A stretch of 64,000 bases of DNA from Spirochaetaceae bacterium (GTDB lineage Bacteria > Spirochaetota > Leptospiria > Leptospirales > Leptonemataceae): positions 207,081 through 271,080 of the forward strand of contig PBUB01000014.1 of assembly GCA_002729885.1 (NCBI GenBank), given 5' to 3'. Below are positions 44,947 to 53,731 of this stretch, piece by piece. The first letter of the stretch is position 1. Each line of letters begins with the position of its first letter. The notes beneath the pieces are model-generated. The model ran no database searches. It was not told the origin of the DNA and worked only from the letters and a program-made list of their open reading frames with translations. Made by a program: the position numbers and the translations under genes.

Positions 44947-45647
44947 ATGAACTAGCCCTGACTTATAGAGACTTTGCTTCCAGAGAGGCCACCTCTATTG
45001 AATCTATTTGCAGGGCGCTGGTGCTTCACAATCGAGATAAGATCCAGATCAAAAAAGAAGACCGGGCCGTTCAGAATATGGTCCGGATCGTCCGCGCTGT
45101 AATATCACTGAGTCAGAAGAAGGGATTTCAGGGGATGAGTCTACGAGACCTGAGCCAGGAGACTGACCTCAGCATGGGTGCGCTCTATAACTATTTCAAC
45201 AGCAAAGAAGAGCTGTTCGAAATGATCTACAACGAAGGAAAGACTACGATTCTTCAGATTCTAGAAACCCATGCGACGGATGAAAATCCTGCAATTCGCC
45301 TGCAGCAGGCCATTTGCGCTCACCTCTATCTGAGCGAAACACTGCCCAGAATCTTTTCTTTCTTCTTTATGGAAGCCAAGAATCTTTCACCAAAAAACCA
45401 GAAGAACGTTATCACAATGGAGCAATCCTCGGAAAGGTATTTTGAAAAGATTCTTCTGGACGGCATCAAAAAGGGAATTTTTCAAATAGAAAGCCATCAG
45501 CTTATGGCCGGTGCCCTGAAAGCACTTTTGCAGGATTGGTATTTGAAGAGGTACAAGTTTTCCAGCCGAAAGATTTCAGTGGAACAGTACGCGCAATTTG
45601 TCATCCAATTTGTAGAGACCAATCTTTACGCACCCGGGAATCGATAA
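44943..45647 (+). CDS. TetR-family transcriptional regulator
   Basis: A 234-residue repressor-type protein. The DNA-binding domain lies at about residues 43-90 (MVRIVRAVISLSQKKGFQGMSLRDLSQETDLSMGALYNYFNSKEELFEMIYNEG), preceded by a 40-residue N-terminal extension. The C-terminal helical ligand domain includes YLSETLPRIFSFFFMEAKNLSPKNQKN, similar to acyl-CoA-responsive TetR proteins of fatty-acid clusters. Four-base overlap with the acyl-CoA dehydrogenase gene shows co-translation. Likely controls this divergent cluster in response to an acyl-CoA. Confidence 0.88.
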   Translation: MNELALTYRDFASREATSIESICRALVLHNRDKIQIKKEDRAVQNMVRIVRAVISLSQKKGFQGMSLRDLSQETDLSMGALYNYFNSKEELFEMIYNEGKTTILQILETHATDENPAIRLQQAICAHLYLSETLPRIFSFFFMEAKNLSPKNQKNVITMEQSSERYFEKILLDGIKKGIFQIESHQLMAGALKALLQDWYLKRYKFSSRKISVEQYAQFVIQFVETNLYAPGNR

Positions 45648-45914
45648 AAGGCACTCGAAAATCCAAAAGTCAATTTTCCTTTCACAATCTAACGGCCCTG
45701 TCCTCTCATCGCGCCATAGTGCGGCAGCATGAGGTTGACGTAATGTCAGCGCAGGCGTAACAATGGCAAAGCAATAGTATTCATTGACGATATTTCGCAT
45801 TACTTAAATCTGGATTTCCAGCCTGTTTTCCATAGCCGCCGCGAAAATAGCCTTCCTTCGCACAAATCATCCATAGGTTGAAATGCGCTACAGTTCAGGC
45901 CCCAGAGAAGGAAT

Positions 45915-46892
45915 ATGAAAGCTGTTGTTTATGAGAAGTATGGGCCCCCGGAGGTTTTATCTGTGCAGAATGTCCAGAAACCAGAAATCCAGGAGAGCGA
46001 AGTACTGATCCGAATCTTTGCCACAACCGTCACCGCGGAAGAACCGAAGCAGCGGTCTCTGAGCTTTCCCTGGCTAATTCGTATCCCTTACAGGATCATG
46101 TTTGGCTTTTTTCGCCCAAAGAACAGGATTCTCGGGATGGAGTTCGCGGGTAAAATCGAGGAAGTGGGTGCGGAAGTCACTCGTTGGAAAGTGGGGGATC
46201 GAGTTTATGGCTACACGGGACTGAGCTTCGGTGCCTATGCCGAGTACAAGGCTATGCCAGAGTCGGGGATTCTTGCACAAATTCCAGCTTCTAAATCCTA
46301 CGAAGAGATTGTGGGAATTACCAATGGCGCTTTATCTTCGCTGGTTTTCTTGAAGAAGAAAGGCCACATCAAATCCGGGGAAAAGGTGCTTATCTATGGT
46401 TCATCTGGCTCGGTAGGAACGGCTGCAGTTCAACTGGCAAAACACTTTGGCGCTTCCGTCACTGCGGTCTGTAGCACCAGGAATGTGGAGCTTGTCCGTT
46501 CCCTGGGGGCAGATAGAGTCATTGATTATACCGCAGAGAGTTTCCTGGACTCTACTGACAAATATGACCTGATTTTCGATACCATCGGCGCGATCAGTAT
46601 ATCGCAACTGATGCGAAAGTTAAACAAGAACGGGCGATTGCTTCTTACTGATTTCGGTGTCTCTGAAATGTTTCGCGCACTGTGGCATTCCATTTTTGGA
46701 AGTAAAAGGGTTGTCATCGGTGCCTCCAATTTTCACTGGGAAGCCCGGGATCTGGATTTTTTCAATGATCTCATCGCATCCGGGGAGCTTTCAGCAATAG
46801 TGGATCGAATCTATCCCATAGAAGAGATTGTGGATGCTCATCGATTTGTAGAAACCGGACGAAAAGTAGGAAACGTTATCGTTACAATCTAG
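45915..46892 (+). CDS. Medium-chain NAD(P)-dependent oxidoreductase (quinone reductase-like)
   Basis: A 325-residue zinc-independent MDR enzyme: N-terminal MKAVVYEKYGPPEVLSV, the GMEFAGKIEEVGAEVTRWKVGDRVYG signature and a Rossmann motif YGSSGSVGTAAVQLAKHFGA. Zinc ligands of alcohol dehydrogenases are absent. It would reduce quinones or enones with NADPH. The gene follows the TetR gene by 267 bp and may be independent. Similar in type to the partial gene at the left edge. Confidence 0.9.
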   Translation: MKAVVYEKYGPPEVLSVQNVQKPEIQESEVLIRIFATTVTAEEPKQRSLSFPWLIRIPYRIMFGFFRPKNRILGMEFAGKIEEVGAEVTRWKVGDRVYGYTGLSFGAYAEYKAMPESGILAQIPASKSYEEIVGITNGALSSLVFLKKKGHIKSGEKVLIYGSSGSVGTAAVQLAKHFGASVTAVCSTRNVELVRSLGADRVIDYTAESFLDSTDKYDLIFDTIGAISISQLMRKLNKNGRLLLTDFGVSEMFRALWHSIFGSKRVVIGASNFHWEARDLDFFNDLIASGELSAIVDRIYPIEEIVDAHRFVETGRKVGNVIVTI

Positions 46893-46966
46893 ATTCAAAT
46901 GCAGCTCCGCCTTTACCAACATGCCAGCACCGGAGGAGATATTTAAGGAATTGAGAGGGAATCTCC

Positions 46967-48040
46967 TTGACCCGGGCGCGAAAAAGACTAGATTACTGCA
47001 TGCCTTGTAGCGCCAGTGTTCACCTTTGCCGCGCAGGAACGTTACTTTTCGCAGGAGTCCTCTTTACACAGGGATGTAAGCCAATCCCGAATTGCCGTTT
47101 CGAAGATGGTCTTTGCGATACTGAAGCCGGCATTGCTTTGCTGAGCACCATAGAAGGGCCGCCAGGGCAGTTCGTAGCTGTGGGCAACAATGGCTCGGCC
47201 GCCTATTCGATTGACGAAGGTTTGACCTGGACTACAGCATCTACGCCAGGTAGCGAAAACTATCAAGGCGTATCTGCAGATAACTCGGGTCGGTGGATCG
47301 CAACAGCACTTAATAGTGAAATACTGATCGGTACGAATCAAGGACAAAATTGGGTGCTCAGTTCTTCACCCATTACTGCATCTATGAGCGATGTTGCAGC
47401 TGATACGAGCGGTCGGTGGATTGCTGTCGGAAGCTCCGGTGCCGCGGAAAGGGTTGCTTATTCCACGGATTCCGGAGATATCTGGACACAGGTCAATGCA
47501 GGAACCGGTGGTGGACTTCGCGGGCTTTCTTTCGATGGGACCAACCGCTTTGTGGCCATTGGAGGCACTGGCGTGGCGCTCTGCGCTTACACGGATGATG
47601 GTGGGGCCAACTGGACCCTTTGCACCATTTCAACTGGCGTCTCTATGTATGACGCTGCCACAGACGGTTCGGGAAACTGGGTAGCTGTAGGCGTATCCGA
47701 TGCAGTGGCGTATTCCACAGACAATGGCGCCACCTGGACTGCCACTACATCGGGCACTGGAGCAAGCTTTCGCGATGTCGCCTATGCAGGAAACGGACGC
47801 TGGATCGCATTGGGTGGCGGAGGAATCGGAGCTTATACGGATGACGGGGGCATCTCCTGGTTCCCGCTGGATACGGGGGCCGGAACCAACTTATCAGCCA
47901 TTGCCTGCAGCAGGAAAGTCTGTATAGCGGTGGGTGATGGCGATGTGCTCGTCTGGAGTGGCGACCGCGGAATAACCTGGAAAGTAAGCAGTACCGGCAC
48001 CGGGCAAATTATGAACGGTATAGGCGTCTATCTTCCATAA
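46967..48040 (+). CDS. Asp-box (BNR) propeller lipoprotein
   Basis: A 357-residue exported protein. The signal region ends in FTQGC, a relaxed spirochaetal lipobox (Cys37). The mature part carries seven Asp-box motifs of the type SxDxGxTW: SIDEGLTW, TNQGQNW, STDSGDIW, TDDGGANW, STDNGATW, TDDGGISW and SGDRGITW, with GRWIAVG/NWVAVG strands between them, so a seven-bladed sialidase-like propeller is expected. No sialidase arginine triad was recognised, so an enzymatic role is doubtful. Start is TTG at 46967 with GAGAGGGA upstream; an ATG at 47000 is the alternative. Confidence 0.8.
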   Translation: MTRARKRLDYCMPCSASVHLCRAGTLLFAGVLFTQGCKPIPNCRFEDGLCDTEAGIALLSTIEGPPGQFVAVGNNGSAAYSIDEGLTWTTASTPGSENYQGVSADNSGRWIATALNSEILIGTNQGQNWVLSSSPITASMSDVAADTSGRWIAVGSSGAAERVAYSTDSGDIWTQVNAGTGGGLRGLSFDGTNRFVAIGGTGVALCAYTDDGGANWTLCTISTGVSMYDAATDGSGNWVAVGVSDAVAYSTDNGATWTATTSGTGASFRDVAYAGNGRWIALGGGGIGAYTDDGGISWFPLDTGAGTNLSAIACSRKVCIAVGDGDVLVWSGDRGITWKVSSTGTGQIMNGIGVYLP

Positions 48041-48312
48041 ATCCAATTTAAGATCTACGTTACCTTTTCTCAGGTAAAATGCATGTTCCTGAAATGCTGG
48101 TGATCCGTTGAAGCCTGAAATATTGGAGCCACCTGTGTATCCCCGAAGTCTTTCGAACAGGCTACGTAAAGGCAAGACTCGAAATGATTTGCCCGGCACT
48201 CACCGAAACATTGTGTTTCTTTCCGCCAATGTCTCTCGGGGCTGGATTCTTATAGCCCCATCGTGCAATCGCCAGGCTCCGGGCCCGTAGCTTTCAATCT
48301 GGATAGGCGAAT

Positions 48313-49554
48313 CTAGCGAATCGAAATCTCCAGAATCTCCGAAATCTTCAGAGAATAAAGCCCCCTCGAATCCTTTTTAAAAGATGGAAGATAAACCCGA
48401 TCCCCATGGGGGACGGCTACGGAAATGTCTCGAATCCTGGAACCGTCATGCATGGAGTAATGTAACACTTCCCGTCCCGAGGCATCGAATACCATAAGCC
48501 CGGTATCTTTGCTTACCGGAAGAATGGCTTGGGGAAGCCCCAGTAACAGGGGTTTAATCCATGGGTTTCCGTGTACGAAGTTTATCAAACCAGAACGCTT
48601 CTTGATCAGACCTGTCCATATTCTTCCCTGGTTATCTCGTTCCAGACCATCGGCCAGCCCTGGAAGATTCTCCTGAAGAACTTCGGATTCCCCGGCTCTT
48701 TCGCCACCAATGAAAGCCCGAATCATTCTAAATTTTGTAGTTTCGGTAAATACGATGGATATCACCGAACCGTTCTTTTCCTCCAGGAGAATTCCATCCG
48801 CAAATGTGAATCCTTCAATAACCGACTGCACAGTCTTTTCGGATCGATTGTAGATCCAGATGCGTCCGTGAGGATATAGACCTATAGCCTCAGGAACGGC
48901 ACCGGAGCCCATGGCTGCATCCGCCCGCGAAAATGGTTCCGTAAGATAAACCTGCTTTCCATCACGGGAAACGGCCAGGTCATTGCAAAGCGAAAAGGGA
49001 CGGGAGTTGGAATCATCAAGCTCGGCGACTTTCACAGGCTCCGAAGCATCGACTGAATAGATGGTTTCCTGCGAAACGTCCGCTGCGCGCGGCACATTGA
49101 GCAAGAGTGGAATCACTTTCTTTGAAGATATATCGATATCGTAAAGCCCGACTCGCGCATCTTCAGAATACTGTTCGCCTCCCAACCTGGAGGCACAGGC
49201 GAGTAAACTCCTGTTTTCGGGACCTGCGATTTGTAATCCGGCCGGATTCACCGGAAGTTTTACCCAACGCCGCGCCTGGCCAGACAGAAGATCCAATTTC
49301 CATATCCAGCCATCCATTCCAGAAGCGAATGCGGTGTTGCGATTCAGAAAAACAATGTCATCGTGACCTGGAAGATCATCCATCTCGATTAGAAGAGAGG
49401 TCATGGGATCCGGTCGCTTCGCCTGCAAGATATGATTGGGCACAGGGCCGAGCTCATAGGCTGGCCCTATTCGCGTATTGTCCATTAGGCCGCAACCATA
49501 GACACCAGAAAGGATTAGAGAAATCGAAGAAATTCCAATGATTGTCTTTTTCAT
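48313..49554 (-). CDS. SMP-30/strictosidine-synthase-like propeller lipoprotein
   Basis: About 413 residues from the ATG at 49554 (MKKTIIGISSISLILSGVYGC), a lipoprotein signal with Cys21. The body resembles six-bladed calcium-dependent propellers of the SMP-30/gluconolactonase and strictosidine-synthase group: LPGHDDIVFLNRNTAFASGMDGWIWKLDL, NDLAVSRDGKQVYLTEPFSR, FADGILLEEKNGSV and GLADGLERDNQGRIWTGL. Paraoxonase-like lactonase activity is possible but not shown. The frame continues open to 49602. The gene is transcribed towards the Asp-box lipoprotein. Confidence 0.75.
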   Translation of the reverse strand: MKKTIIGISSISLILSGVYGCGLMDNTRIGPAYELGPVPNHILQAKRPDPMTSLLIEMDDLPGHDDIVFLNRNTAFASGMDGWIWKLDLLSGQARRWVKLPVNPAGLQIAGPENRSLLACASRLGGEQYSEDARVGLYDIDISSKKVIPLLLNVPRAADVSQETIYSVDASEPVKVAELDDSNSRPFSLCNDLAVSRDGKQVYLTEPFSRADAAMGSGAVPEAIGLYPHGRIWIYNRSEKTVQSVIEGFTFADGILLEEKNGSVISIVFTETTKFRMIRAFIGGERAGESEVLQENLPGLADGLERDNQGRIWTGLIKKRSGLINFVHGNPWIKPLLLGLPQAILPVSKDTGLMVFDASGREVLHYSMHDGSRIRDISVAVPHGDRVYLPSFKKDSRGLYSLKISEILEISIR

Positions 49555-49977
49555 CCAACTACCACCAGCTCGGCAGGAAATACGGAAATACAGATCCTGC
49601 AACTATCCTCCGAATCAACCTCGGGAAAATATGATAAGAAGATAGAGTTTTCCAGCCAAAAAGAACCCGACAGTAAGAGCTGTTGGCTTAAATTGCCAGA
49701 TTTTGTGCCAGTATTCTCCTTATTTAGAAACCGGGCCACGGCAAATTAATCTCTCGAGAGCATTTCTCCCTTTTTTCCTCGGCCAGAAAGCAAAAGGTGG
49801 AAGCCGGTCCTATCAATCGGGCTGCAGATTCGTCTCGCCCCGCTCCCTTCAAGGCCCAGTAGGTGAGAAGCATCTCTGATATAGCAGTAACCTGCGATTC
49901 TTGAATGCGGACACCGAGTGCAATATTTTCGGATCCAGGCCGGGAATATTTCTGGCCGTTGCGGAGTTTAAGAAAGA
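49555..49977. other. Intergenic region, nothing recognised
   Basis: About 420 bases between the SMP-30-like gene start and the end of the sigma factor gene. A 62-codon minus-strand frame (49551-49739) lacks any pattern. No hairpin, repeat or RNA gene was recognised. Confidence 0.35.
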
Positions 49978-51261
49978 TTACTTGATATTCGGCGTAGACG
50001 ATCGGGCTACATCCCTCCTTGCTTCTAAATGTCTTCGTTCCAGTTCATTCTCTGTTAGTCTTAGAGCCTGCTCAAAGGCAGAGCTGGCCTGGTCATAGCG
50101 ACCAAGATCCAGCAGGATTTCCCCGTATGTAGAATGATAGTAGCGGTATTCTCGGAGCGCTTCAGCAAGATCGGCTTCTTCGAGACAGGCCAGGGCCTCT
50201 TCAGCGCCCAGAGCCATCTTTATTGCAACGGCGCGGTTCAGTCTCACCACCGGAGTTGGATGAATAGTCTGCAGCCTGTCATAATGCTCCAGGATAGCGT
50301 TCCAGTCTGTTTTGTCGGCGTTTTCGCATCGAGCATGGACCGCGGCGATCTCTGCCTGTATCAAGTAAGGACCTGCAGGACTGCGACCCCGTGCCGATGA
50401 AAGAAGCTCATTCGCCTCTCGAATGTTCTCTCTGTCCCATTGGCTTCGATCTTGATCCTTCAAGAGAATCAGGGAGCCATCGCTCTTTTCCCGGGCGAAC
50501 CTACGCGAATGCTGCAGCAGAAACAATGCCAGAAGTCCTTCTATCTCTGAATGATTCGGTAACAGTCCTACGAGCATTCGAGCCAAGAATATTCCTTCAT
50601 CGCATAGATTCTTTTTTAAAAGAGTCCCACCACTGCGGGCAAGATAGCCTGCATTAAAGATCAAATAGATCACGGAAAGAACTGCATTCAGTCGCTCCGG
50701 CCATTGATCGGTATCTGGTATGGAAAAGGGGATTGAAGCCGATTTGATTTTACGCTTTGCTCGAACAATTCTTTGAGATATAGTGGATTCCTTTACCAGA
50801 AATGCTGATGCGATCTCTGATGTATTAAGTCCAGAAAGGGTCTGCAGGGTCAACGCCACCTGAGCGCTCTGGTTGATTCCCGGATGACAACAGGCGAAAA
50901 TCAAGCTGAGTCTTTCATCCGGTGGCTCGTTTATCCCGTACATGCCGGCCATGGGAGCAACGGCTGGAGTAGCCGGTGTATTAGATCCCTCCCTTTGCTC
51001 GTTGATAGCACGCTTTCTCTGTCTGGCTAGCTTTCTCAGAGAATCAATGGCCTTTCGCCTGGCCACAACATAGAGCCAGCCGGCGGCGTTGTCAGGAATG
51101 CCCGCATCCGGCCATCGACGGGCCGCTGCAGCCAGTGCTTCCTGAAGAGCGTCCTCTGCCAGCTCCAGATCCCGGAACTCCTTCGCGAGAACAGACGTAA
51201 TACGACCGTAGGATTCGCGAAAGAGCCCGGCAAATGCTCTGTCAAAATCGAAATCGGACAA
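49978..51261 (-). CDS. ECF42-type RNA polymerase sigma factor
   Basis: A 427-residue sigma factor. Region 2 is near the N-terminus (LAKEFRDLELAEDALQEALAAAARRWPDAGIPDNAAGWLYVVARRKAIDSLRKLARQ). Region 4 follows (LTLQTLSGLNTSEIASAFLVKESTISQRIVRAKRKI). The long C-terminal domain (DUF6596 plus TPR-like HYDRLQTIHPTPVVRLNRAVAI) is characteristic of ECF group 42, whose genes sit beside YCII/DGPF proteins and lack an anti-sigma factor. The start is TTG at 51261, nine bases after the YCII stop and in the same frame, with GAAGG (overlapping that stop) six bases upstream. Probably translationally coupled. Confidence 0.9.
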   Translation of the reverse strand: MSDFDFDRAFAGLFRESYGRITSVLAKEFRDLELAEDALQEALAAAARRWPDAGIPDNAAGWLYVVARRKAIDSLRKLARQRKRAINEQREGSNTPATPAVAPMAGMYGINEPPDERLSLIFACCHPGINQSAQVALTLQTLSGLNTSEIASAFLVKESTISQRIVRAKRKIKSASIPFSIPDTDQWPERLNAVLSVIYLIFNAGYLARSGGTLLKKNLCDEGIFLARMLVGLLPNHSEIEGLLALFLLQHSRRFAREKSDGSLILLKDQDRSQWDRENIREANELLSSARGRSPAGPYLIQAEIAAVHARCENADKTDWNAILEHYDRLQTIHPTPVVRLNRAVAIKMALGAEEALACLEEADLAEALREYRYYHSTYGEILLDLGRYDQASSAFEQALRLTENELERRHLEARRDVARSSTPNIK

Positions 51262-51270
51262 ATGGGACCT

Positions 51271-51615
51271 TCAGGAATCAAACTTCATGATGGGTCTAAT
51301 TTCCACAGAGCCACCTTTGGGAACATGGGGCATCTTCTGGGCCCAGGAAATCGCTTCGTCAAGATCCTTCGCTTCGATAACGTAGAATCCACCCAGCTGT
51401 TCTTTGGTTTCTGCAAATGGGCCGTCGGTGGTAATAACCTTGTTGCCGTTCATACGAACCGTGGTGGCCGAAGCTGTAGGCTGCAGGGCTTCCCCGGACA
51501 CCATCTTGCCAGCGGAATCCATTTCATTGGTCACGGAAAACCATTTCTCCATTTCTTCGTCGCCGTAACCTTCGGCTCGCTTTTCATCATCGTAAAGTAA
51601 CAGTAGATACTGCAT
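51271..51615 (-). CDS. YCII/DGPF-domain protein
   Basis: A 114-residue protein of the YCII-related family: MQYLLLLYDDEKRAEGYGDEEM at the start, TTDGPFAETKEQLGGFYVIEAKDLDEAISWAQ (the DGPF motif) and VEIRPIMKFD at the end. AGGAGA precedes the ATG by five bases. Encoded just upstream of an ECF42 sigma factor, its constant partner; DGPF proteins are thought to take part in signal perception for that sigma group, though the mechanism is not settled. Confidence 0.92.
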   Translation of the reverse strand: MQYLLLLYDDEKRAEGYGDEEMEKWFSVTNEMDSAGKMVSGEALQPTASATTVRMNGNKVITTDGPFAETKEQLGGFYVIEAKDLDEAISWAQKMPHVPKGGSVEIRPIMKFDS

Positions 51616-51988
51616 ATTTGTCTCCTATTCTCGCCTTCCGGAGATGGCGAAGTGTATTTTGCAGGTAGACGCTCGAAGGACAGGCAATTTCGACAGAGGG
51701 AGGAAAAAAATGAAAAATCTTTGGCAGCACCTTCCATCCATTTTTCCGGGCACCAATTCTGATTTCTTCCTATTGCAACTCTCAGTTCAGTTTGCGGCCG
51801 GCATTCAGAGAAAAGTCCCAGACCGGCGTAGCCTGTCTATGTCATAGACACCCGGCAGGATCAGTCCCAATGAGTACACGATTTCAAGATCGATACCGCA
51901 CCATCCCCCGACCCGGCATTCGGAATAGGTTCAGATCATCAACGGGGGCAGACCCGATTCGGAAACAACTGTTAACTTGCTTTCAGAC
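51616..51988. other. Intergenic region with one small candidate ORF
   Basis: About 370 bases between the YCII gene start and the end of the ArsR-rhodanese gene. Apart from the 45-codon frame at 51710 nothing was recognised. Confidence 0.35.
51710..51847 (+). CDS. Candidate small protein with strong ribosome-binding site
   Basis: A 45-codon frame starting MKNLWQHLPSIFPG, preceded six bases upstream by GAGGGAGG (51696-51703), one of the strongest Shine-Dalgarno sequences in the window. The product has a short amphipathic stretch FFLLQLSVQFAAG and a basic tail. Divergent from the YCII/sigma operon. No family recognised; the site could be chance. Confidence 0.3.
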   Translation: MKNLWQHLPSIFPGTNSDFFLLQLSVQFAAGIQRKVPDRRSLSMS

Positions 51989-52663
51989 TCACTCTGAATG
52001 TTCAAGGGAAGACCTTTGCGCTACCAGATCCAGGGCCACACGGCATGCTTGAAACCCTTTTGCTCTTAATCTCATCACGGCCTCCCTGGAAAGAACACAG
52101 TAAGGCCCTCGACAATAGGCCATTATTCTTTTTCCGGACGGTAAAGATGTAAGCTTCGCATCTAGTTCTTCCATAGGAAGATTCAAGGCTCCGGGCACAT
52201 GCCAGGTGTCATACTCTTCTTGAGGCCGAACGTCGATAACGATTATCTCTCCTTTCCTGGCTTTCTTACTGAGTTCCTGAATTGAAATTTCCTCGGATGT
52301 TTCGATGTCAAAGAAGAAATCGTGAACCGCCAGTCGAAGCTCGGGCAGAGATTCTTCGCCGGTTTGCGCCAGAGAAGCCCAGCATTTCATGCCGGACGAT
52401 GTAGCTGAATAAAAGATATATTTTCCTGCCCGTCGGCTTTCAACGAGGCCGGCTCCTTTCAAGGTTTGTAGATGATGCGAGACGTTTGCCACGCTGGAAT
52501 TTGTCAGAGCGGCAAGTACTTCCCCGGTACGCTCACTCTGGCAAAGTAGATCGAGAAGCTCCAGGCGAACCGGGGCAGAAAGGGCTCCGGCAAATCGAGC
52601 CAGGTTCTGATACACAAGGTCTTTGAATTGGCGACTTGAAATTCTTTTTGCTTTAGAGCGCAT
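51989..52663 (-). CDS. ArsR-family regulator fused to rhodanese domain
   Basis: A 224-residue protein. Residues about 20-100 form an ArsR winged helix (FAGALSAPVRLELLDLLCQSERTGEVLAALTNSSVANVSHHLQTLKGAGLVESRRAGKYIFY). Residues about 125-215 form a rhodanese domain with the active-site loop AYCRGPYCVLSREAV, whose first Cys is the expected sulphur carrier. Fused proteins of this type respond to sulphane sulphur or thiol stress. GGAGGGG precedes the ATG closely. Targets are not evident; no sulphur gene is adjacent. Confidence 0.9.
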   Translation of the reverse strand: MRSKAKRISSRQFKDLVYQNLARFAGALSAPVRLELLDLLCQSERTGEVLAALTNSSVANVSHHLQTLKGAGLVESRRAGKYIFYSATSSGMKCWASLAQTGEESLPELRLAVHDFFFDIETSEEISIQELSKKARKGEIIVIDVRPQEEYDTWHVPGALNLPMEELDAKLTSLPSGKRIMAYCRGPYCVLSREAVMRLRAKGFQACRVALDLVAQRSSLEHSE

Positions 52664-53000
52664 ATCCCCTCCAGAGCCTGTTCTAGATCACGCATTGAAT
52701 CTTCGCGGTCTTCCAGGCCGATGAGTAACTTGAGCAGGGAAACCGTAATCCCGCCGCGAAATCTGTCTTCTGGTCTTTAACTATGATGGGTAGCAGTAAT
52801 GAATTGGGTCAGAAAGCTTTCAGTCCTTTCCGGACTGCTCCCAATTAGCAGGAGCTGCAACCGGTTCATAGATCGAGAGGGTTGACCTCCGAAAGCAGCC
52901 AGCTCCACGAACGCTTCGCGTACAAATAGCTGCCTGGGTCTCCAGGCAATTCATATTGTTCTTCCTTGTCCATTATACAATCTCAATGAAACGAATTTGA
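52664..53000. other. Intergenic region, nothing recognised
   Basis: About 340 bases upstream of the ArsR-rhodanese gene and after the methyltransferase gene. No gene, hairpin or repeat of note was seen. Confidence 0.35.
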
Positions 53001-53579
53001 TCACGGTTTATATCCGAGAATGCCATAGTGGTAAGGAGGCAAATCCAGAGGGCTTTCCGCAGAAATCCGAAAACCCGCCGCTTCCATTTGATGGAGAAGT
53101 TCTTCTGGCCTGGGACGCACAGCCATGGAAGGGCCTCTTGGTGTCTCCGGATCGTACCGCCAATGTATGACACCCACGCGACCGCCTGGGCGCAACCATC
53201 CAAAGGCCAGGTCCAGGAGTTCCGCCGGACGTTCTCCGTGAAGAATATTAAATAGCATAACGTAGTCTACAGAACGAGGTGCTACCAGCTCCTGTCCTGA
53301 TCGGCTGCTCTGCTCAATTGTAATTTTCTCTAGATCTTCGCGGCGGGCACGATCGCGAGTAATTCGCACCATATCTGCGTCAATATCGAACGTTAGCAAT
53401 GCATCATCCGCCGATTGCAGACGCCGCGCCAGGGGAATACTAAAACTACCATAGCCACATCCGAATTCCACCACTCTCCCGACCCCCTGAACCAGCTCCA
53501 TGCGGTCCAGGACTTCGGCAATGTCAAATAGGCTCTCCCAGTAACCGACATCTGGCATTCCACTTTCTCGGATCTTCAT
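53001..53579 (-). CDS. Class I SAM-dependent methyltransferase
   Basis: A 192-residue methyltransferase. Motif I is VVEFGCGYGSFSIPLARRL, motif II TFDIDADMVRITRDRA, motif IV SVDYVMLFNILHGE and a later LRPGGRVGVIHWR strand. The methyl acceptor is unknown; the small size and lack of extra domains fit a small-molecule enzyme. No Shine-Dalgarno sequence is obvious. Downstream of the cyclase gene on the same strand by about 150 bp. Confidence 0.88.
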   Translation of the reverse strand: MKIRESGMPDVGYWESLFDIAEVLDRMELVQGVGRVVEFGCGYGSFSIPLARRLQSADDALLTFDIDADMVRITRDRARREDLEKITIEQSSRSGQELVAPRSVDYVMLFNILHGERPAELLDLAFGWLRPGGRVGVIHWRYDPETPRGPSMAVRPRPEELLHQMEAAGFRISAESPLDLPPYHYGILGYKP

Positions 53580-53731
53580 GTTTCAGGAAAGCTACAGGAG
53601 CTGGTCCGTCAATCTAATGCTTGCTTGATTGTTATATTTGTCTGGAAAAATGATGGGATACCGTGAATGCTGCCGGAGACCCAGAAAACATTCGCTCTGG
53701 CCAGGAGTTACCAGGACAGACTACCTTTACC

